NCBI GenBank assembly: GCA_964561455.1
Contig: CAZLPS010000008.1
Coordinates: 1 to 64,000, forward strand
DNA from: JABDGR01 sp964561455
Lineage (GTDB): Bacteria; Verrucomicrobiota; Verrucomicrobiia; Opitutales; JABDGR01
DNA: 64,000 nucleotides
Reading direction: 5' to 3'
Shown piece by piece: positions 39,201 through 39,450 of this stretch (its first letter is position 1; each line of letters opens with the position of its first letter). Position numbers and translations under genes: made by a program. The notes beneath the pieces are model-generated. The model had not been told where the DNA came from, made no database searches, and saw only the letters and a list, made by a program, of their open reading frames with translations.

Positions 39201-39450
39201 CCGACACCGACTGGTTGAACGACTCCACGGTCCCGTTCCAAATCAGCAAATTGCCGGACGTGGGCGCAAAGCCCTGCAACCAACTCGCGCTTTGGTCCAG
39301 CGTCGTGTTGTTGTCCGCCTTGGTCAGGCCGGTCAGCGATTGGCCCCGCGCCCCCAAGGGCACAAACAGGGCGGCAAGCAAGATGCCCAAAAAGGTGATC
39401 CCGAACCGGAGACCATTCCGGTTGTAACGATGGAGGGAGTATTCGATCAT
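211..39450 (-). CDS. Giant PEP-CTERM protein with autotransporter-associated beta-strand (PATR) repeats, ~13,079 aa
   Basis: One open frame of 39 kb encodes a predicted exported surface protein. The ATG at 39450 starts a clean signal peptide (n-region Arg-rich, core FGITFLGILLAALFVPL, probable cleavage near GARG/QS). A TTG 25 codons upstream (39525) would also be open but gives a worse signal. The body is made of PATR units (pattern GTLTLTGNNTYTGGTT...GGTLQLGN), a longer GGLSGN unit seen at least 15 times, DIS...DTNGNNV units, and sixteen blocks of a different bead repeat. It is very rich in Gly, Asn, Thr, Ser, Ala and Val and poor in charged residues; I noticed no cysteine. Such repeats normally form a right-handed beta-helix. 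There is no C-terminal autotransporter barrel; the protein ends in PEP-CTERM. The role is unknown, with adhesin, matrix or surface-layer function possible. The PATR and PEP-CTERM assignments are firm; function is not. Confidence 0.93.
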   Translation of the reverse strand: MIEYSLHRYNRNGLRFGITFLGILLAALFVPLGARGQSLTGLTKADNNTTLDQSASWLQGFAPTSGNLLIWNGTVESFNQSVSVGSGITAGAIQILNPQGSIFITANLTSNPTANLTIGNALAVNGGGIDMSNATVNLTISAPIVLGASQQWTEGPTGLLTVSGNISDGANNFSLTLGNTTAGVGTVTLTGTNSFHGGLILNSGTLNYNNAAAGGSGTFVINGGQLNNSSGNSEVVTNGLQIGTAGNNTSGAFTFESNPVSNSMVFNGGVVLANNASITTSGSGSGGNNSYGGSGNLTFTNVSGPGNLTWKGPQRLVLTGTNNFGGGANSTTPVLFITGGTVRLGANGSVTNAGSLLGTIAGNISVNGTLELNQPISYTLMNNITGSGGVTQVSNNILTMPTIQTYTGTTQVNPGGTIFFGNGTSNGSVAGGVTDNGALVFQEAGNFNFTSGIGGNGTFNKVDSGFNANASLTTAFSGTNNNLVLNANTTNFLNAAGNAINVTFAYTGSNNAAEGVTVNGTNIVVTLATNNSGAVASTTTTFGANADIEYTATSAGTNANNLTIKYIAGTGNNAPSTLALTGNLITVTLGTNGTGVVNATALQVANLIQNNITVNTLLTAQLPSNGTLGQGILAPTPSTANITLGSTIAGANSTITSTAASVKATLTNATVQALIQVPTFAAGTTDGTGPITAALTSNLGGGSNATTNLTLSGGSSFTGASSITTGTITMNNSSAMGNSTLTYNVGGGLLSFGTLTSASFGGLSGNQNVALANTTGAGITLSIGGRGSNNTYTGVLTGPGNLTKNGGGTLTLTQNNTFTGNTSITGGQINFGNLGAMGANTAANSFNITGGGLQWATNYLSTSGDNGDFTPRLAAASGNNIGNATFNTNGNNITLAAIGLNASTGTNSNVSLTKSGTGTLTFANTVNLNVGTASATVNANAGTLQLGNFSNAGGLPSVAATSIAYNISDIASVVFAEPSNITFSGILSGNGVVTQTATGGQTASYTTTMPGLNNDIIFTAASGVGTAGNSANVTFATGFTNIATANNQSLSFGVSGNGVTVNLATDNTGSGAALTTAFGGNSDITYTANTGTKYGAAGNGITVTYVNANATTTGLPVAAISGNAITVTLATTGYATASQTIGAGGTTGTGSGILYTANTTGFGGTVGNSINVTYVNPETAGAALSFSLNGTTGIIVNLATTAATGTNSTLATTGSANGNVTYTSKLLGTAQNGASGGPKVSYINPGAANKPLAVSVSGNVINVSLATDGTGGITTTAAQVIAALTAVPAAAALITPTNTGASTGVGLVTATNTTASILNQSLTGGTEPTISTTAATLAAAIAANTTLTALVSATGTGTGVIVPTAATSLASGNTGSVTAANTASAVKTAVDAVAATLVTTTVAGNGNGQVNPLVATNLTGGANPNVTTTANSLLAGLSNTSVTGSVSASAIINAALAPGNSGTGLLAPAVVTNLTGGSIAVATTLTLSNTNSFNGNVVIAGGTLAITGANAIANATLVYNNGLFNYGSLTSFTLGGLSGNQNIPLTNPISGNAVTLNIGGFQNSPVYSGVLFGSGSLLKTGTGILSLSGTNTFTGGTTIKGGLINFTNGSNFGGGNLVLFNGGLQWATGTTTDISAFLKGPFGGIIGNITPNSGNDTFDTNNNNVAFNTPVSGNGTFVKAGNGTLTFNVPNKYTGGTVITGGLINFNSLNNFGPSSISLAGGGLQWGLGTTLDPASQLNPVINGFNASVTSPGALNNAIVFTANGTNSLVAGANGNNLVNISVTFDNAANSSVLQINGTNIVIVAAGNGSNAGANATATNITALINGNATASALVSASLAPGNNGSANVTTYANITPTGGHYSVLDTNGNNVTLSEAFSGPAGFTKAGSGVLTLTGNNTYRGPTGITAGTLQLGNSQALQNSTLTILQGGGSVSFGTLSNATLGGLAGNGTLDLSNAAGTGAVNITVGQNNVNTTFNGTLTDIHGLGNATQGTLTKVGSGALTLQTPNSYNGATFLTNGSIVFNANNNFGATPNLTISNATLTWATGTTTDVSSILNPNGALQGTSVTLNTNGNDVTLKSPLTGSARLFNNGGTGVLYLAGNVASTYSGGTTTNTGTLSLGNVSSSGGNMTGNIVANGTLYFNEPTNAIFSGLLSDNGNINVNPGVAALNATNLPITNTGLNIRSAVFGNVTNNVGGVGNNGIVVTYVNPEANSQALAVTVANSSANLTTGAGATAVNYTANASNAVTNGVLGNGIQVQYVVNATSAVSRSITTSGNLIIVNLATSAGGVVSPTETPANISAAINASPSAQVLVVASGSGTGVLGALPASNLTNGLTAITTSLATDANGAAASVTTNLGNNADLAYNAAVTGTTNQFGNIGNAINITYANPLSNQAAVNATVNGNNIIVNLATVANSGANATASTTFGSQADLTYTSTKQSSNYNGNVVIVYANPGASNPTANLSIATSPASVATGSVGTNSGITFSANSTNASIAGIYGSNVSVQLVSGNGNSLPTTALASGNTVIVTLGTDVNGAVSATAANVISAIAANAGAAALVSAANTSTSNGSGVVAPLANAVPLAGGTSTITVFLATNGGGTITSTATSIAGLFGNISVANGSAAGNLVTVANAGGSNGSGVVSVLGSLPLVGGTTPTINTALSTAANVTAAIAANASSGNLVVVSNAVGSSGAGAVSSLNTFSLLGGVDPGITSNATNVRDALNGNVSNIINAALGSGSNGSGIVANGTFILNNGANPTATTLTLSNNNTFSGNVFVNSGTLVLGVPLALQNAIVSVNSGGGVLSFGTLSAATLGGISGSGNLALANGSNGAMALTIGQGDLNSNFSGIISGNTSGNGSLIKVGNGTLTLTGINTFTGGTFVDAGKINFNSIKSFGNAINAALSTGSVGSNNGITFTSDVPGTPSNNITIAYSTANVGQAVSNLSIVGNTITVNLSNTGGTSNATAASIIQLINGNATANAMLTAANTSTSAGNGTVAALGATSLSGGTYSLNLLGGGIQWATGTATDISLVLNPNLIAGPTNDIDTLDTNGSNVQLSTPLTGVAGVIRAGGGSLTLVGNNTYTGPTTNNSGGTLQLGNGTTPGFLVNSPLTNSGTLKFNEPLDILYSAILSGGGAVTQAGQNASGIYSLTTGSAANGTGLTFTATPSNIGAAGANVAVQFTASGTNTTATATVSGNVVMVDLGTGAGNNTAAAVVAAILASPNAFALVTPNLALGSNGTGTLTAQAPLNLTAPLYTLNTGNARAGSALSYTANTTFAGTAGTNITIAYVNGVGNNTGTTAAVSGNAITVTLGTSGTGVVNANATQVLNALTTGPNSTAILALITPVLATGSNGAGVVSATGSTALGAPGTNLILAGNNTYTGGTSIQFGTLVVGNPNALARTSLTYDTTTQGILAFGFANSTVSLPVSAAFIAVLNGNRDISLNNNLGGPVALTVGAQNNNMTYTGNFTGSGSLIKAGNATLTIGGSLSSYTGGTIIQNGGTIAFQATSSAQTNFGTGPIFLNGGQITWPSTSTYDLSALGITLGNENSNTLNIATGANFTLAGSISGTTPTNGTSVSGVNLLPSSGFKLILTGNSTYIGQTTVGTFTNSTSFNTRTLQMGDGASGIGSVAGNIFLSGNSSNFGTAGNFSNLTINVTSSALGAGNKYNLINNISGNGNLIEAGSGDVIVGGSNSFTGTTSILPTAGNIIANSTTALVGQTYASNASVTGILQFGTGAALSVALGGLSGNGNITMVDTSGAPIVLTVGNNSAATTYNGTLSGVGSQLNKSGTASLTLVGAQTFTGTTLIGAGGITLGNQTANGSLASTSIQDGGNIVFNEAPGVFTEAALISGTAGQLTQNGPNSTLVLTAQNTYTGTTTVNANGTIQLGDGRTAAHDGLLQGAVAVALNGTFVFNNFGATTFSQLINGAGTLIQNGYANTSVATKAIGSVPSNNALLFTANATNNTLTGMLGNNISISYVNPQINNSPLSFAVTGNAITVNLATAASGGLAAANSLGTGIGQVTFTAKTLGVAGNNTSISYVQAGNNTPISVQVNGTAIKVNLATDAFGNVAPTMTAANITANIIASTAASALVTPTGPGAGVVVPASATFLTGGADAVVTSTALSIASNIGNVSFTNGTAVAALITAANVTGSNGSGVVTPTAATNLAGGVSTGSSLTLAGNGVNGTITTVLFNGTSPAATVAPGNLVLGNATALLTSNIIGYNTGGNIGNLSFGSLTSAGIGGINGNKNLDISNLTLTVGNGNVSSTFSGLLTSTSGPAALVMTGSGTFTLAGGATLAAGTSPFTTSLSSSNVTVNNGTLQLGNATSFGMVVGNVVVNSVPNANATLSTVSTLAFAEPADMVYGNVVLGTGGINQNGVTPAVSAANTTTLGANANLLFKATAAGVVGNTINITYVNPGIQNSPLGVAVNANNITVNLPTDSTGHNANLTTNLGVTNADLVFMAKNSGTVPNGVTVSYINPGVINSALAISSLSTATNIIVSLPTLAGTNASLATVGASNGNITLTAKSPGTASNLVNVTYISSGTLAVSNISASSTTSNIIVNLSGTNSVSNATALSIITLLNGNSVVNSVLLASNTGVSNGTGFVSPISAPLANGANIGINAAAATAALVAAAINGNATANAVLTASVPLTSNGAGVVTVLAPTALTNGTNAGVLSTTAAQVLALLQANSTVTGLVTTALAPGNDGTGLVTPTVVANLSGGLAAAPNTLTLTGANTYTGNTTVSQGTLQIGNGSFGSIAAGSVLAVTGNVIFNEAADVTVANTITGSGNMFVLQNNAATRTLTLSGANTLSGNTYVAQGAKLVLASNTALANTTLNMIVGNTSANGTVSFGSLSNVTIGEFSGNQDIAMTSTAGAVALTLGNNTVTTTYTGNLTGPNAGSDFFKVNSGTLNLGGNLSFIGNITSSGGLNLSGNVQIGNVTKPGSLNVINGTVTLSGANNNYTGGTTIGTASSGATVAFNQANSFGTGQIVSNGGTLQWNAPVDISALLTNAIQLGNSTIFNLNANQLTLASPIGGPGNLAIQGANGVTATAASVGATNGNITYTSTSSLNATGNGIIVKLVNPETTNSLLTVTPSGNIITVSLATNATTVPANASTTTTFPLPNSNLIFTTKLAAGTPGANLSNVTFVNPGSPNSALSFNVTGNNLIINLATDGGGNITSTAASISSNIGNASFTNGTAAGALFTVANVPANDGSGLVAARPITALTGGTDATISSTAAQVAQAINGNTSLITATTPVGAGVGLVTATNVTTANGVSAGILTLSGANTFAGTTNITAGTLIVANSLALQNSTLNYIPAAGIVQFAPNITSVTMGALNLTSALALATTAGQAVTLTEGGNGASTTFSAALSGSPINNIANLTKTGAGLLTLTANNSFNGTTTISGGEVQFSFAGNYATFSTNASTNFGQQPNIVLNGGGVQYGAGVNQDISLNLTVSGTNTLDTIDTNANNVALVSAPLKGTGVLVKNGGGTLTLAGAQAYSGVSNLSSTYILGGALQIGNGTSSVASVLGNITDNAILIFNQGVNSAVTNTITGTGSLTQNGVNLGKAANSTSFGNNNDLTFTAAAGGAASNNINIVYKNPETIGAVLGASVSGSIITVNLGTSNGLASLVVGSGNQALLFTANATNATFNGANGAAGNGIQIKYQAGSGNNIPSSVAVASNTVTVTLGTNGTGVVNATASSIQSLLAGTAGVTALVSVANFAGNSITAGSDGTGILAASLAPGLTNLTGGINPTAKAASLLTGTNGTNGVTLTAKTLGAANNSLTVAYVAPAGNVPSTTATISGNLITVNLAGPSAGVINATPANVVSALTGNGTINALITAVANGTSPVAALSTNLTGGIDTPVTTTAAAILALLQNTPAATTLINPALAPGSSGANLVTAVGTTTTLAGGSNSQTLTNLTLSASNTFNGTTNIAAGTLTLGVPLALQNSTFTYNTGDGALSFGTLSAATLGGLTGNKDLGLDNTPGSNTPVALTVGFNNGSTSYSGNLTGNGSLIKAGTGTLFLLGTADSYAGGTNITGGLINFNALSQFGTGSLVLAGGGAQYAVGTTADISGILNVTAGLSSGNDTIDTNINTVTFGSALAGSGELVKAGLGTLIISAADTYSGGTLITGGLINFTALANFGSVSGGNSGLITLQGGGVQYAAAAGDISPRLTLGAGLDTVDTGTQTTVTLASTMNGIGTLVKGGTGTLILTAAENYTGGSAINGGTLQLGNGNTTANGTLSGTMNGTLPIFSNVADNGTILFAQAGSTTYVGVISGSGNLIQGAPNTLTLTGLNTFTGNTTITAGTLLLGTASALQNSTFNYNAGNGNLSFGNLTAVTFGGLTGTKALGLDNTPGSNTPVQLTVGTNNFNSTYSGALTGNGGLIKVGSGTLTLNGTNTYFGNTTVNFGTLSLASAGALSSSGSLIINNASVQNSFGGSLNINNNQTWSGILNPVNSFTFGSAAAPSTITLNSNTTLNLSSNSLVYAVNPNNANLTGANGTAGNNVSISYVNPGANNPTANLTVSGNAITVNLATNAAGNVISKASDILGLIGNSSVTNGTAAGNLVTVALAANSTGTGFLGALTATNLAGGNSTSGANATLTSTFGSSITINDAMAQSGTTGQTLLVNGSGNLAFGGNGTAVANLSSNIAGAHFAVGAGTQNDTIGNGANLSIGSQGGVGFNNIGTTVGDVITLTLSGNGVLNSSNTELSLGNLGTSLGSASITLNISGTANLTANDLWVGKGSSVDDASDNVTAVVNQTGGTVTLTGLSSAGGSLRLGGQNSYVTGSANATYNLSGGVLQALSLAAGNVGQIGGAAVINFNGGILQAGGNSTNFITGFSRVVDQLNGLNFNTNGFNVTFAQNLTHDVTMGNTADGGLTKQGSGTLTFPIANLNSYTGNTTLAGGTLNVSSDSALGANFTSSIVFSNNATLQIGSSFTLTQNRTINIGTGKSGTIDTQANTLNFGGNIIGQGGLTVAGSGLLRLFGNGIYSGNTTVSGGTLELDFSAPGAPSTNMINSASALVLNGPGGLLIQGIPAALPNSQTFNGTTVNGGTGVSNITLSGAPSAGGPAITLNLGHLTRTLGGQLNLSTVGNGTFNFTAASSASQNQTVITDGNHTPFIVVPTATGSDWGAYGSSSTTAAPIIAMANTTVGYINIVDQVGGSGGFTPLDTVANFTNSSVQITATSPVTFNNDYKFAALSFLRPLSNQNEDVEEAFRTLQVGGILVSAAVNQTNAINNGTIAPVVAGGDILIVTNHPTDPANITISSGNLILNAVQIADVGGLSTNLIKTGPGGLDINGPAGFTGNTYLVNGNIVLGNFTGGGADTTNRNFQNSLIVFEGGNLIASAPTSVVGGFSGNANAALGGTATITLAPKANTTTTYSGNLTVNGTLEMNGPGGSQQLLGQSTFSGSLKLTSGNLEIVSPAAFGAGSLSGTGNLILNGGDLDNISGSNITLNAINVTIQAGLQYGNSSLPGSASLNLGTGPEILAGAAGSATFNIVNNTLTLGGVITGTNNNLATSSIIKTGSGTLALAVDNSNATTGFTGLWQINQGNLAFSADNQLGVAPATPGAGGNIVIAGGQLNPTTSLTLNPNRIIQVGNTTTGPGNGTVNVNSGLTFTIGGNITDAGSNGDLVKGGLGTLILTNGANNYTGSTVLNAGNLIVNVSSGATDGALGANTTGVKFTGSSTLTAGNTLDIGAKHLVTVNSGVTGNLNTNGQLLTIEGSVTGAGSLNANGTGTLTLNGSSDFSGGLTLTSGNLFLGNSRALGTSALTFVGGNFDNTIGANSSIIYAANSSNASLTGANAANGNTISIQYVNGGANQALSFNVTGNTITVNLATNANGSVITKAADILNAIGNGSVTNGSAAGNLVTATGNAGNGGGFVSNTTAPLFLSGGNGTSNTSASLTTNLGANATLANNPALIFNGTATYLGSTTSLNLGTGVATLINNPVINVVGKTLTIDGTINGPGTGVTKIGNGTLVYGGVTTYNGTTSVNGGSLVLDFTQPTAASGNILGTASTLSLGGGSTFAVIGNTTNTQVVTTNPITGGSNVTLTNGTGVLTLNLGTITRSPGGTVNIVAPNIVDNLVYTAQATGTAGNSINVTYVQGAGGATTLGVTGNAITVTLKAGGDTAANVAAMFGNASVTNGTAAGALVSVSSLGSGNVAAAAVQSLANGATGVPATLTSSFTANDVVKTSSGTLNQQLTDPNSAAQFAVVTYPVNGSTVTDFAAIGTGGNIVPYSTLATYFGDGYFGNGTAQSTAVLAGNLGLTGANTDIPATATAITVGGNFVLNSLRFNQPNTGSGATFNLNGNLGLSGLLVSANVAGSGGSPTTIQGSGNLMAANPGGELNIIAYSPLVLSANVVDNVSPSNLTKSGNSNLTLTGNNTLSGTVYAAGGNIILSAPGGGNTSLAAVNATLAVSGQGGNFLFDSSILNVSVGGLVGAGSVNLANNAPTPSPVTLTFTPPASISNVYSGALTGPGKVVVNGPGQQTLSGNSNYTGGTILNGGTLGIGSGNALGTGSLLINAGSLDAAPGNTTLNSIPITFGNTYINFAGSGNLAINNINNPINAGNLDFDLNVVKNTLTVGSITSNLVFTAKLPGAALPPNSTSGANYIIVELIDPKANNAISSVVTTVGSASLPAVAGTLPGATTVVVNLATNATGSVTTKLSDIVNLINSNATANSVLSANLGGATSDPNTLAGPVWAANLTGGNSTVPATATLDFGTGGLFGSGNLAVSGNGTLNLAGSSASPSGAVFTGNYFVGPGATLLVPNNSYNLGPNPSSARNYINLVDGSTLSFGTGNFALGANQTINVLGGNVTIFSGNTSLNFGQDVDGGVTLANTAAAFAGSGNIIKTGPGTLLSYSTNSTFTGNIYVQQGVLANGNITGNAFGAGTGLNVHLQGNGATLWIQAIQVGGVAFRSNLIIDPSPTSNNNTSFLVTSKETNSASAGGDNNIVNGSIVSSASNVTLELVFVGNVGTTISTNGTNVGFNGTFVLNALFPQQYAYRLTAATGYANSSVTPAGGSTGLLANGSLPVVTGGPGSPNATFNFGDSTTIFPGSSFALGATSAANGYVYFGDLTGGTSGTFLGGEGQLSQGGINVSNINGQVTYVTGGLNHPLSTWNGILNDSNSTTTSVSKVGTGTWVWTNNNLNEGNTFIAGGVLQIGNGTASGQLGIGLNGVASTVVDTALLAFDRSDNYNVKNQITGTGNVEQRGTGVLALNGSNNYTGTTILTSGTLQTNFIGNSYVNSPLGAPSTLPNGLIFNGGTLQYVGPGGSSTRMFTLSPNGGTFDASGVSGNVDAGVISILGGGVPGVAPSNTTTFASGTSLVYTGASTGVLDNNTTITYVQGTGPTTTVTAVNGNAITVTLANGGDLATNVAAAIASNASAAALVTVTASTQLTMANPGVLGVSGTGAAESLTLTGTGSGYMQPIFVDDGAGQTSLTKTGTGIWTLDGAQLYSGATTVSAGTLQINGTLVNSNVLVTGNSTTHGTLSNINSNGVISQNVTLSNNGTLSPGNGVIGTITVGNLTFGSGGIYNIELDPSTGTNHTFAGTSLNSDLVHILHNLNTSSNGGFFNFVVLGTTIPFTTPGTYAMFQMDPSATLTGSFTNLNPLGAQVGFGYTLAPLGSNSSIIAATISFTAVQGTWTGNTSLTGNWSNTTLWGNATTHIVPNAPGALAVFPAIQALNGNVTVNVDGSFTIGNLTFSGPNNYTLAGTQALTMNNSGSAAIVFVQGGNHTVNVPLALAQPIGLSINALNNTGVTLAGNISNGAGGPANLTVIGAGNVSLFGTNTYNGTTTLGAGTVIINNAKSLGAGPLALAGSVVQWDPSTVNDTTPLSAHLAVGTVAANTGINFVANTTGTPALAGPNGNNVTVTYVNGSGNLANTTAVASGNTITVTLGTDANGVVNATAANVLSAITANASAAALVVATNTSGSNGSGLESALAPITLAGGALELGDFSNPTLYPNRVITLASGDNAFNVPSGLTVTLAGNIGNGSIANLVKTGGGTLALAGLNASTTAGYVGNTTINAGTILFSALTNFGLGNIHVNGGTLQWAQGTTTDLSQFNIFTDPNGATFDTNGNNITLANPIGRAGNGNLTKSGNGILTLSASSNAGNLTKNVIINAGTTGTVLSGISITNDLQLGTVPTQVQAGAITLNGGALLVGSTPNATNPPVLAISNNRTISIGNGTAGNFNGTLNIPTNTVLSLGSVIANNGNSNGTLIIQGGGTLLFTSAVPNTYGGGTIINNTNISFGNVQTGGAGNQLGSITGGIEMKGTSTIFYNGVGGVPNQMTIDAGANVTLTTLGFSNAKQSFIGNYTGSGNLTLIMEPDTSLNGTLVNFTGFTGNATLTSSRFRIDSGVGFFTNANVSLSPGTVVGSQQGHNSSLGALNGDASNAVTGGTTNAGAVTWHFGVAGHTSTFGGNITDWNPIASVTTVVIDAGTQVFAGVSPNISNMTGLLNLLTTVAQNDPNGATPANHAAGPYYYTSADPKLNAATPGIGNAWTGTTTINPGAILQVGDLQESNVTLGWRNAAGDIQDNGTLRLALMGITTNLTDMIGGPNSTIVGSGGVQDWMGGTVIPDHNTINNSYTGATELDAGIWKLSALPNAGINSGIGQGNTFASSLVLNGGTLQYVGTGDATNRLFTLGNTSSAVGSAGGTIDSSGTGGLNFNNLGSLGVADSLVSPTLVLTGNYAGINTLAAAIGDSANVTNSHAPTNLVKDGNTVWTLAGISNYTGTTTIANGRLGVTGTLGNTAVNLASASAALVGSGSIGGTVTMTQGSVSPGYNVVSDGAGGSTIIGGPALVSGNYVGSNLTVGGLNASNGLLSFTFNPVPGNTALGTTDMYNGFVVTKPNSLALGTNLTFNFYAFNGSANISTNLNTPWTTTGYYNLAQFSGNLSGVTGANLSLLSGANVTHAQSGDVYFFGVTNAGNNTNYLYVNIALVPPAYSWFITGDGLWSNSSNWFSGEAGVGAGNTGVVATFPAFNPTLANVTMDVNPLLKGMTFTSPNPYNIVGNSGKFISFSNGGNASTIAVNNGNDTIAANSVVDGGGLNVNVVANSTLTVSGNIAQSASAAVNVGGNGTLALSGTNTFTGGLTLAAGNLDINSAAALGNTASVFTINGGNIDNTSGGAVTVIANNPLVLNATLNFLGSQDLALGSGAVTLKSSSQTINVAGSNLTLGGLIGDAGHGYGLAVSGAGNLVLSNTGTHTYTGLTLIQNGNLTLAGSLASAVNTTGNSSLTLSGGNQTTGTVTIGGNSTTVSGSGNLASTPVIVSSGDANVSANITGSSSVTQNGNGTLTLGGTNTFTGALALNSGSLAFNSTTAAGNGNLVFSGVLVNGTVTNGTLPNGTVVNHGNFNNGSLNGTLANGTTLTAVMVNGTVINGTLATGTIVNNSGSALALTTNNPVYLNGGVAFGGTKNLNLGNGAVTLNGDSIITQGNSLSTLELDGNLTGNSFALTTTGNGRLLLGGSTFVLDNGAATTARLAINNPVTFLSDSTITANVASANVPAVMIGSGGNVGLSGNSFLTTNGEVLVGTANTSVLNFSGNTLTANDLLVGAPTGKANSTATVNQTGGTVVLTGVNGSLALSLSSNVNVVTDVVTGTSATFTGNGAYVLGNGTANSATLISGNIGRTANGSGTFLARGGVIVAQSDSTSFISNLTSANVGAGGLVLNTGGHNITITQNFTTDSGLGGASDGGITYTGGGQINLGTPSITTVNSYKGNTTITNTTLILGTSTSSGSRFTGGTISVNNGTLDSFSNSLNQAVVINSGGNVITEGGSQFGGGITVNNGGILRGNGPTNITALSVLAGGTFQSGTVSGSSFTHTTVNGTMTVASGAFLPFYFQDGSAQATGTTQANGITQIQLTGSSLDDFAGNAVNFDLFQANGNPLFASGTYPLITSTNGVANVTNFVWDNKPTFGNFSYTFGISGNGNTVTVQLSSTLVPNEWVGGTGGSWGNSTFWSFITPSSSESALPPSGVGPAFAITFADGFSSGTNTITLDGSRTVGSLTYFSANPYVIAQGTGGSLTIDNGSGNIASLIVAQGNDSISAPVIITANSTLSANIAGSSTFTLSGPISGASDKGITLVGNGTVIMSGNNSYNGPTVINHGTLVLAGNNSINGTITLNATATLDLNNATALGTSSVVINGGNLDNTSGSAKTLVGANTYTWNGNFSYLGSNSLTTGSGNIIMTQGMTLNVANGSLTLPGTIIDAATSTTGNSLTGTSTFTKSGNGTLNITGVNGSVNLSGSFVGATGNIAINGTQLYSTVSVVDVAGGSLILSGGNNRLPGGATLDLGDGANGSGVLVLGNVSGVANQTLSSLNVLGTGANNAIVGGSGLVSTLTYSNAGSGLHPYSGLLGAGNGNFTVSALNELALTKLGVSTLFLSGNNTYFGPTKINGGTVRIVADNNLGAPNGALVIGPGNATAAALEIAGNVAMTNRTITINGTNTSLVIDANDTLTLGNQTTLTSGSNAEPLNLNGVNANSTLALNGTNTTYTSATNINGGKLLQLSANVVPGNTAVTVGVNGTLDLGGLNGNIGSLAGGGNVTFGTVIAPTIVPALAGNGLTVGNNNTSTTYTGILSGNGNLVKVGTGNFTLGGNNTFVGQTNITAGTLTVNSSLALQSSDVNYNVGDGNLAFGPTVTSATFAELNGNKSIVLTNTNGTAAGVALTEGDGSDTTFSGNLSGLGSLVKVGNGTMNLSGSANFTGAGSSITVNAGTLNLFGTNNTYAGGTNIGVNGTAVFGDVNNGTVPSIPGNIANNGTLYINQSTSTPTVTTFANVISGTGTTNIFGAGVSVVSNTSTYKSIYTNYSTTPGLGVTVTGSILVLTANNTNSGSLNLNSGGLVVNGKVAAVVNVSSGTYLGGHGNINADVIDDGSTAPGINETMSYANLGATGRTIGTASALDVLTISGNLIWNPDSTINIFHLNSANSTATSDRVVVQGNVSYAGNGLSEIDVDFQDTGFYDGVHPTTYTLLTSANDMRNLGLSLSQFKALNVWAGGAGSTFNQSQFIFANGGTALEFVVVPEPSTWGLLAGGAMLLLGLRRKRLLASAGKSVADDRA
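214..330 (-). other. PEP-CTERM exosortase sorting signal at the C terminus of the giant protein
   Basis: The last 39 residues contain VPEPSTW, a hydrophobic stretch (GLLAGGAMLLLGL) and the basic cluster RRKR, followed by a 13-14-residue tail. This is the known tripartite PEP-CTERM layout, recognised by EpsH/Xrt-type exosortases. The tail beyond the Arg cluster is longer than usual. No exosortase gene lies in the window. Confidence 0.9.
5219..5404 (-). repeat. NGT-rich low-complexity block inside the giant gene
   Basis: About 60 residues read as short reiterations of V-NGT, L-NGT and similar (for example VNGTVTNGTLPNGTVVNHG), unlike the flanking PATR units. It looks like a local expansion of a 4-6-residue unit. 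On the plus strand it shows as repeated GTGCCATT/GTGCCGTT words. Confidence 0.7.
9550..38045 (-). repeat. Sixteen blocks of a second, phage-structural-like bead repeat within the giant protein
   Basis: Each bead (about 90-110 residues when complete) reads roughly: LxFTAxxxGxxGNxIxVxYVNPG, then LxVxVxGNxITVNLAT, then a TAAxVxxAIxxN helix-like stretch and an ALVxxxxAxGSNGxGVV...LxGG end. Approximate blocks: 37340-38045, 35015-36455, 33870-34200, 31175-32965, 30425-30765, 29350-30015, 26935-27630, 25265-26305, 23605-24305, 21690-22750, 19610-19985, 15700-16070, 14865-15170, 13260-13680, 11210-11440 and 9550-9895. Long blocks hold several partial or complete beads. From memory this resembles repeats in phage tail or capsid proteins; I could not search for it. 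PATR units fill the space between blocks. None appear below 9550. Confidence 0.75.
20230..21610 (-). repeat. Recent-looking internal duplication of a PATR GGLTGN unit
   Basis: The stretches near 20230-20490 and 21380-21610 encode almost the same unit: LSFG...GGLTG(N/T)K-LGLDNTPGSNTPV-LTVG, then a YSG-LTGNG-LIK segment. The DNA is also clearly similar, including the shared plus-strand word TGTTGCTGCCCGGAGTGTTG. Most other units have diverged more, so this pair is probably among the youngest duplications. Confidence 0.6.

Noticed and set aside
211..39450. A CRISPR array or satellite DNA, because of dense short repeats on the plus strand
   Set aside because: Repeats are degenerate, vary in length and keep the minus-strand reading frame; there are no constant spacers or identical repeats.
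211..39450. A classical type V autotransporter
   Set aside because: PATR repeats are typical of passengers, but the C terminus is a PEP-CTERM signal and no 250-300-residue barrel domain is present.
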